Shown one piece after another: positions 6,846 through 8,543 of a DNA stretch of 8,543 nucleotides. This DNA is from an uncultured Christensenellaceae bacterium (lineage in GTDB: Bacteria > Bacillota > Clostridia > Christensenellales > CAG-138). Position numbers and translations under genes: made by a program. Within the stretch, counting starts at the first letter, position 1. Each line of letters begins with the position of its first letter. The stretch is taken from assembly GCA_902475645.1 (NCBI GenBank), contig CABSAH010000069.1:1-8543 (forward strand), in the 5' to 3' direction. The notes beneath the pieces are model-generated. The model saw only the letters and a program-made list of their open reading frames with translations, did not search any database and had not been told where the DNA came from.

Positions 6846-7268
6846 ATGAGGAATGAAATGGGCGAAAGGGCGGCAATGTGGATAAAGGCGGCGGCTGCGG
6901 CAATAGGCGGCGCGGCGGCATATTTATGGGGGCCGTGGGATGCGCTTATAGCGGCGCTGATAGCGCTTTGCGCACTGGATTACGTTACGGGCGTTATATG
7001 CGCGGCGGTGAACAAGCGGCTTGACAGCGGCGTGGGCTTCAGGGGGCTTATGAAAAAGGCGCTTATATTCGCGCTGGTAGCCGTTGCGGGCATTGCGGAC
7101 AGGGTGATACCCGCGGCGAATCAGGCCATACGCGCGGCGGTGATATTGTTTTACACGGCTAACGAGGCCATAAGCATACTGGAAAACGCGGCGGAGCTGG
7201 GTCTGCCCGTGCCAAAGCGCATGAAGGATATGCTCACAAAGGCGCAGCAGGAGAGCGAGGGCGAGTAA
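6846..7268 (+). CDS. Phage holin, phage_holin_4 (toxin secretion/lysis) type
   Basis: This is a small membrane protein of 140 residues with about four hydrophobic segments: AAAAAIGGAAAYLW, ALIAALIALCALDYVTGVIC, ALIFALVAVAGIAD and AAVILFYTANEAISIL. Family-typical motifs are LDYVTGVI.A near the second segment, the SGVGFRGLMKKALIF loop, and the C-terminal NEAISILENAAELGLPVPKR before a charged tail. It would make the membrane lesion that lets the preceding endolysin reach the wall. The ribosome binding site AAAGGAG at 6828-6834 overlaps the endolysin stop. GTG at 6840 and ATG at 6846 are both possible starts; an upstream TTG at 6816 lies before that site and is rejected. Confidence 0.88.
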   Translation: MRNEMGERAAMWIKAAAAAIGGAAAYLWGPWDALIAALIALCALDYVTGVICAAVNKRLDSGVGFRGLMKKALIFALVAVAGIADRVIPAANQAIRAAVILFYTANEAISILENAAELGLPVPKRMKDMLTKAQQESEGE

Positions 7269-7275
7269 AACGCCC

Positions 7276-7304
7276 TTGCCCCGCGGCGTAAAGCGGATTA
7301 TAAT
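7276..7304 (+). promoter_or_regulatory. Sigma-A-type promoter for the helicase loader gene
   Basis: TTGCCC at 7276-7281 and a perfect TATAAT at 7299-7304 are separated by exactly 17 bases. Transcription would start near 7311, about 25 bases before the ATG at 7336, leaving a short leader that carries the ribosome binding site AAGGAG at 7324-7329. The -35 matches consensus at four of six positions. It lies in the only sizeable gap among the later genes, between the holin stop and the loader start. Confidence 0.65.
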
Positions 7305-7335
7305 TAAGCATATCCCCCCATATAAGGAGAAGGAC

Positions 7336-8259
7336 ATGCTGCCGCAGGACATTAAAAAACAATACGACACAAGCCGCGCACGCGCACAGGCCGAGGCCGC
7401 GCAGCGCAGAAACGCCGCATACAGGGCCGTGCCGCGGCTTAGGCAGATAGACGAGGAGATAAAGCAGGTATCCTTCAACAGGGGCATAGAGCTGCTGAAG
7501 GCCGAAAACCGCGAGCTTGTCAGGCAGCAAACGGCGGACAGGCTATCGGGATTATATGCGCAGCGCGCGGCGCTGCTGAACGAATGCGGCATGAGCATAA
7601 ACGACCTTATGCCGCATTACGCATGCCAAAAATGCTCCGATACGGGCTACCTTGAAAGCGGGGAGCTTTGCCCCTGCGCGCGGCTCAAGCTGGCGGGGCG
7701 CAGATATTCCTCCTCCGGCATAAGCGAAGGCGCGGGCTTTGATAAATTCAACGAAAGCCTATTTAAGGACGCCGAGCAGCTAAAGCGCACGCGGCGGGCG
7801 GCGGAGATTTGCGCCCAATACGCGGAAAGCCTTGAAATAGGCGGGGCGCGGGGGCTGCTGCTGATGGGCGAAACGGGCCTTGGCAAAACCTTTCTTATGG
7901 ACAGCATAGGCCGCGAGGCAATACGGCGCGGCTACGGCGTTAAGAAATACACGGCATACAACCTGATAGACGCGGCGCTGCGCGCGGTAAGGCAGCGCGA
8001 GGCAGGGCCGGAGCTGACGGGGACGGAGCTGCTGCTGCTGGACGATTTAGGCACGGAGCCTATGATACCCGGCGTTACAATAGAAACCCTGTTCGCCGCC
8101 ATAAACGAGCGGCAATTTGCAAGCAAGGCCACGGTAATAGCCACAAACCTTACCAAGAACGAGATATTCAACCAATACGGCGAGCGCATATTCTCCCGCC
8201 TGTTCGCCTCCCGCGAATACGCCGCGCTTACGCTCAAGGGCCGCGATTTGAGGATGTAG
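7336..8259 (+). CDS. DnaC/DnaI/IstB-type ATPase, probable replicative helicase loader
   Basis: The 307-residue product is an AAA+ ATPase of the DnaC-like group that loads replicative helicase onto DNA. Residues 1-90 are helical and charged. A metal-binding-like cluster follows at 97-114 (CQKC, then CPC). The ATPase core has Walker A GETGLGKT at 178-185, Walker B LLLLDDLG at 232-239, a sensor-1 ATNL at 269-272 and an arginine-finger region GERIFSRL at 282-289. Length and Cys cluster fit the Clostridia/Bacillus chromosomal loader type better than the shorter IstB of insertion sequences, and no transposase lies beside it. The start is set by AAGGAG at 7324-7329; an in-frame ATG-less extension back to 7276 overlaps the promoter. 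It may be a host gene flanking the phage or a phage replication gene; the window cannot decide. Confidence 0.85.
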   Translation: MLPQDIKKQYDTSRARAQAEAAQRRNAAYRAVPRLRQIDEEIKQVSFNRGIELLKAENRELVRQQTADRLSGLYAQRAALLNECGMSINDLMPHYACQKCSDTGYLESGELCPCARLKLAGRRYSSSGISEGAGFDKFNESLFKDAEQLKRTRRAAEICAQYAESLEIGGARGLLLMGETGLGKTFLMDSIGREAIRRGYGVKKYTAYNLIDAALRAVRQREAGPELTGTELLLLDDLGTEPMIPGVTIETLFAAINERQFASKATVIATNLTKNEIFNQYGERIFSRLFASREYAALTLKGRDLRM

Positions 8260-8300
8260 GGGGGGACAGCGGGGGATGATGAGAGGCTGTTATTTGTTTC

Positions 8301-8331
8301 GTCAACCCCTCGGTTAAACGGACTCCCTCAG
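8301..8331 (+). repeat. Degenerate copy of the CTCAGT hairpin repeat
   Basis: The segment from GTCAACC to ACTCCCTCAG aligns with 8349-8378 at most positions. It has the same order of a C-rich arm, a TCGGTT arm and CTCCCTCAG, but the hairpin pairing has decayed to about four pairs. It appears to be an eroded member of the same family. Confidence 0.45.
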
Positions 8332-8349
8332 AAAAACGGACTCCCTCAG
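8316..8349 (+). repeat. Tandem direct repeat, period 18, two copies
   Basis: AAACGGACTCCCTCAG occurs at 8316-8331 and again, identical, at 8334-8349, separated by AA. This looks like a small tandem duplication within the hairpin-repeat tract. It explains why the CTCCCTCAG block appears one time more than the hairpins do. Confidence 0.85.
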
Positions 8350-8391
8350 TCAAACCTTCGGTTTGCCAGCTCCCTCAGTGAGGGAGCCTTT
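8341..8391 (+). repeat. Two-hairpin interspersed repeat, unit 1 (terminator-like)
   Basis: CTCCCTCAGT is followed by hairpin A, CAAACC (8351-8356) pairing with GGTTTG (8360-8365). Hairpin B is GCTCCCTC (8369-8376) pairing with GAGGGAGC (8380-8387) around AGT, followed by CTTTT. The eight-pair GC-rich second hairpin with a short T run could end transcription of the loader gene, though only four T residues follow. Confidence 0.75.
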
Positions 8392-8411
8392 TGGGGTTGT
8401 GCTTTTTACCG

Positions 8412-8470
8412 TTCCCCCTCAGTCACGGCTTACGCCGTGCCAGCTCCCCCGCGTGCGGTGGAGCCTTTTT
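8412..8470 (+). repeat. Two-hairpin interspersed repeat, unit 2
   Basis: The unit has the same architecture as the one at 8341-8391. CCCCCTCAGT leads to hairpin A, CACGGC (8424-8429) with GCCGTG (8434-8439) around TTAC, then CCAGCTCCC and a second hairpin. The arms of hairpin A differ from those of unit 1 at several positions but remain fully paired. The first 33 bases (8412-8444) recur exactly at 8511-8543. Confidence 0.8.
8443..8470 (+). terminator. Intrinsic terminator within repeat unit 2
   Basis: GCTCC (8443-8447) pairs with GGAGC (8460-8464). After one C-T mismatch, CCG (8449-8451) pairs with CGG (8456-8458) around a CGTG loop. CTTTTT follows. This is a plausible + strand terminator downstream of the loader gene, and a better T run than in unit 1. 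GTGCGGTG (8453-8460) could instead pair with CACCGCAC (8482-8489), which would break the terminator stem. Confidence 0.55.
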
Positions 8471-8471
8471 G

Positions 8472-8492
8472 TTTGTGCAAGCACCGCACAAA
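8472..8492. repeat. Inverted repeat between repeat units
   Basis: TTTGTGC (8472-8478) pairs with GCACAAA (8486-8492) around a seven-base loop. It follows the unit 2 terminator directly and overlaps the arm at 8482-8489 that can pair with unit 2. No T run follows on either strand, so it is not a terminator itself. Confidence 0.5.
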
Positions 8493-8510
8493 AGCTGTCC
8501 CCGCGAGATA

Positions 8511-8543
8511 TTCCCCCTCAGTCACGGCTTACGCCGTGCCAGC
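8511..8543 (+). repeat. Two-hairpin interspersed repeat, unit 3 (cut by window end)
   Basis: These 33 bases are identical to 8412-8444. They include the CTCAGT block, the complete CACGGC-TTAC-GCCGTG hairpin and the start of CCAGC. The second hairpin lies beyond the window, so the tract continues to the right. Confidence 0.85.

Noticed and set aside
6924..7598. 224-codon reverse-strand open frame across the holin and loader
   Set aside because: It is antisense to two well-supported genes and to their intergenic promoter, and its product has no recognisable domain.
7336..8259. IstB gene of an IS21-type insertion sequence
   Set aside because: There is no IstA transposase or terminal inverted repeats nearby. 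The length and the N-terminal Cys cluster fit a DnaI/DnaC-type loader better.
8301..8543. CRISPR array
   Set aside because: The repeats are not evenly spaced by unique spacers of constant size. They are self-complementary two-hairpin units, and no cas genes are present.

Overview
The window is a compact, almost gap-free block of forward-strand genes. It looks like the late (virion structure and lysis) module of a short-tailed, podovirus-like phage or prophage in a Gram-positive, probably gut-type Clostridia host. The host assignment is inference. It rests on strong AGGAGG-type ribosome binding sites before nearly every gene, a Gram-positive style NlpC/P60-SH3 endolysin with a phage_holin_4-type holin, a DnaI/DnaC-like helicase loader with a Cys cluster, and a tract of CTCAGT/CCAGCTCCC hairpin repeats of a kind I associate with Oscillospiraceae-like genomes. 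Codon choice (many ATA, AGG and GCG codons) looks uniform from the phage genes into the loader gene, so nothing points to a very recent transfer within the window.

Layout. Positions 1-132 are a non-coding leader with a TATAAT box at the left edge and a strong intrinsic terminator hairpin just before the first gene. Positions 133-1972 are the head genes: a probable scaffolding protein and an N4-gp56 family major capsid protein. Positions 1996-4247 hold a small head-associated protein, a head-tail adaptor-like protein and a beta-propeller-like nozzle protein. Positions 4248-6071 hold a 58-residue coiled-coil protein, a protein with an N-terminal peptidoglycan-binding domain and an ejection-protein-like helical middle, and a BppU-like protein ending in seven regular heptads. 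Positions 6074-7268 are the lysis pair, endolysin first and holin second. Positions 7276-8259 carry a sigma-A-like promoter and a DnaC/IstB-type ATPase. Positions 8260-8543 are a gene-free tract of hairpin repeats that includes a good terminator.

How it fits together. Scaffold and capsid protein would build the procapsid. The adaptor and nozzle would extend the portal (expected upstream, outside the window) into a short tail. The peptidoglycan-binding protein and the BppU-like protein would engage the wall and surface. Endolysin and holin would release progeny. No tape measure, tail tube, sheath or tail terminator is present between capsid and lysis genes, which is why a podovirus-like particle is inferred. 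The less usual points are a siphophage-style BppU protein in a tail-tube-less cassette, a wall-binding domain fused to a likely ejection protein, a leader terminator directly before the head genes, and a helicase loader with its own promoter behind the holin. The covarying hairpin repeat family at the right end is also unusual.
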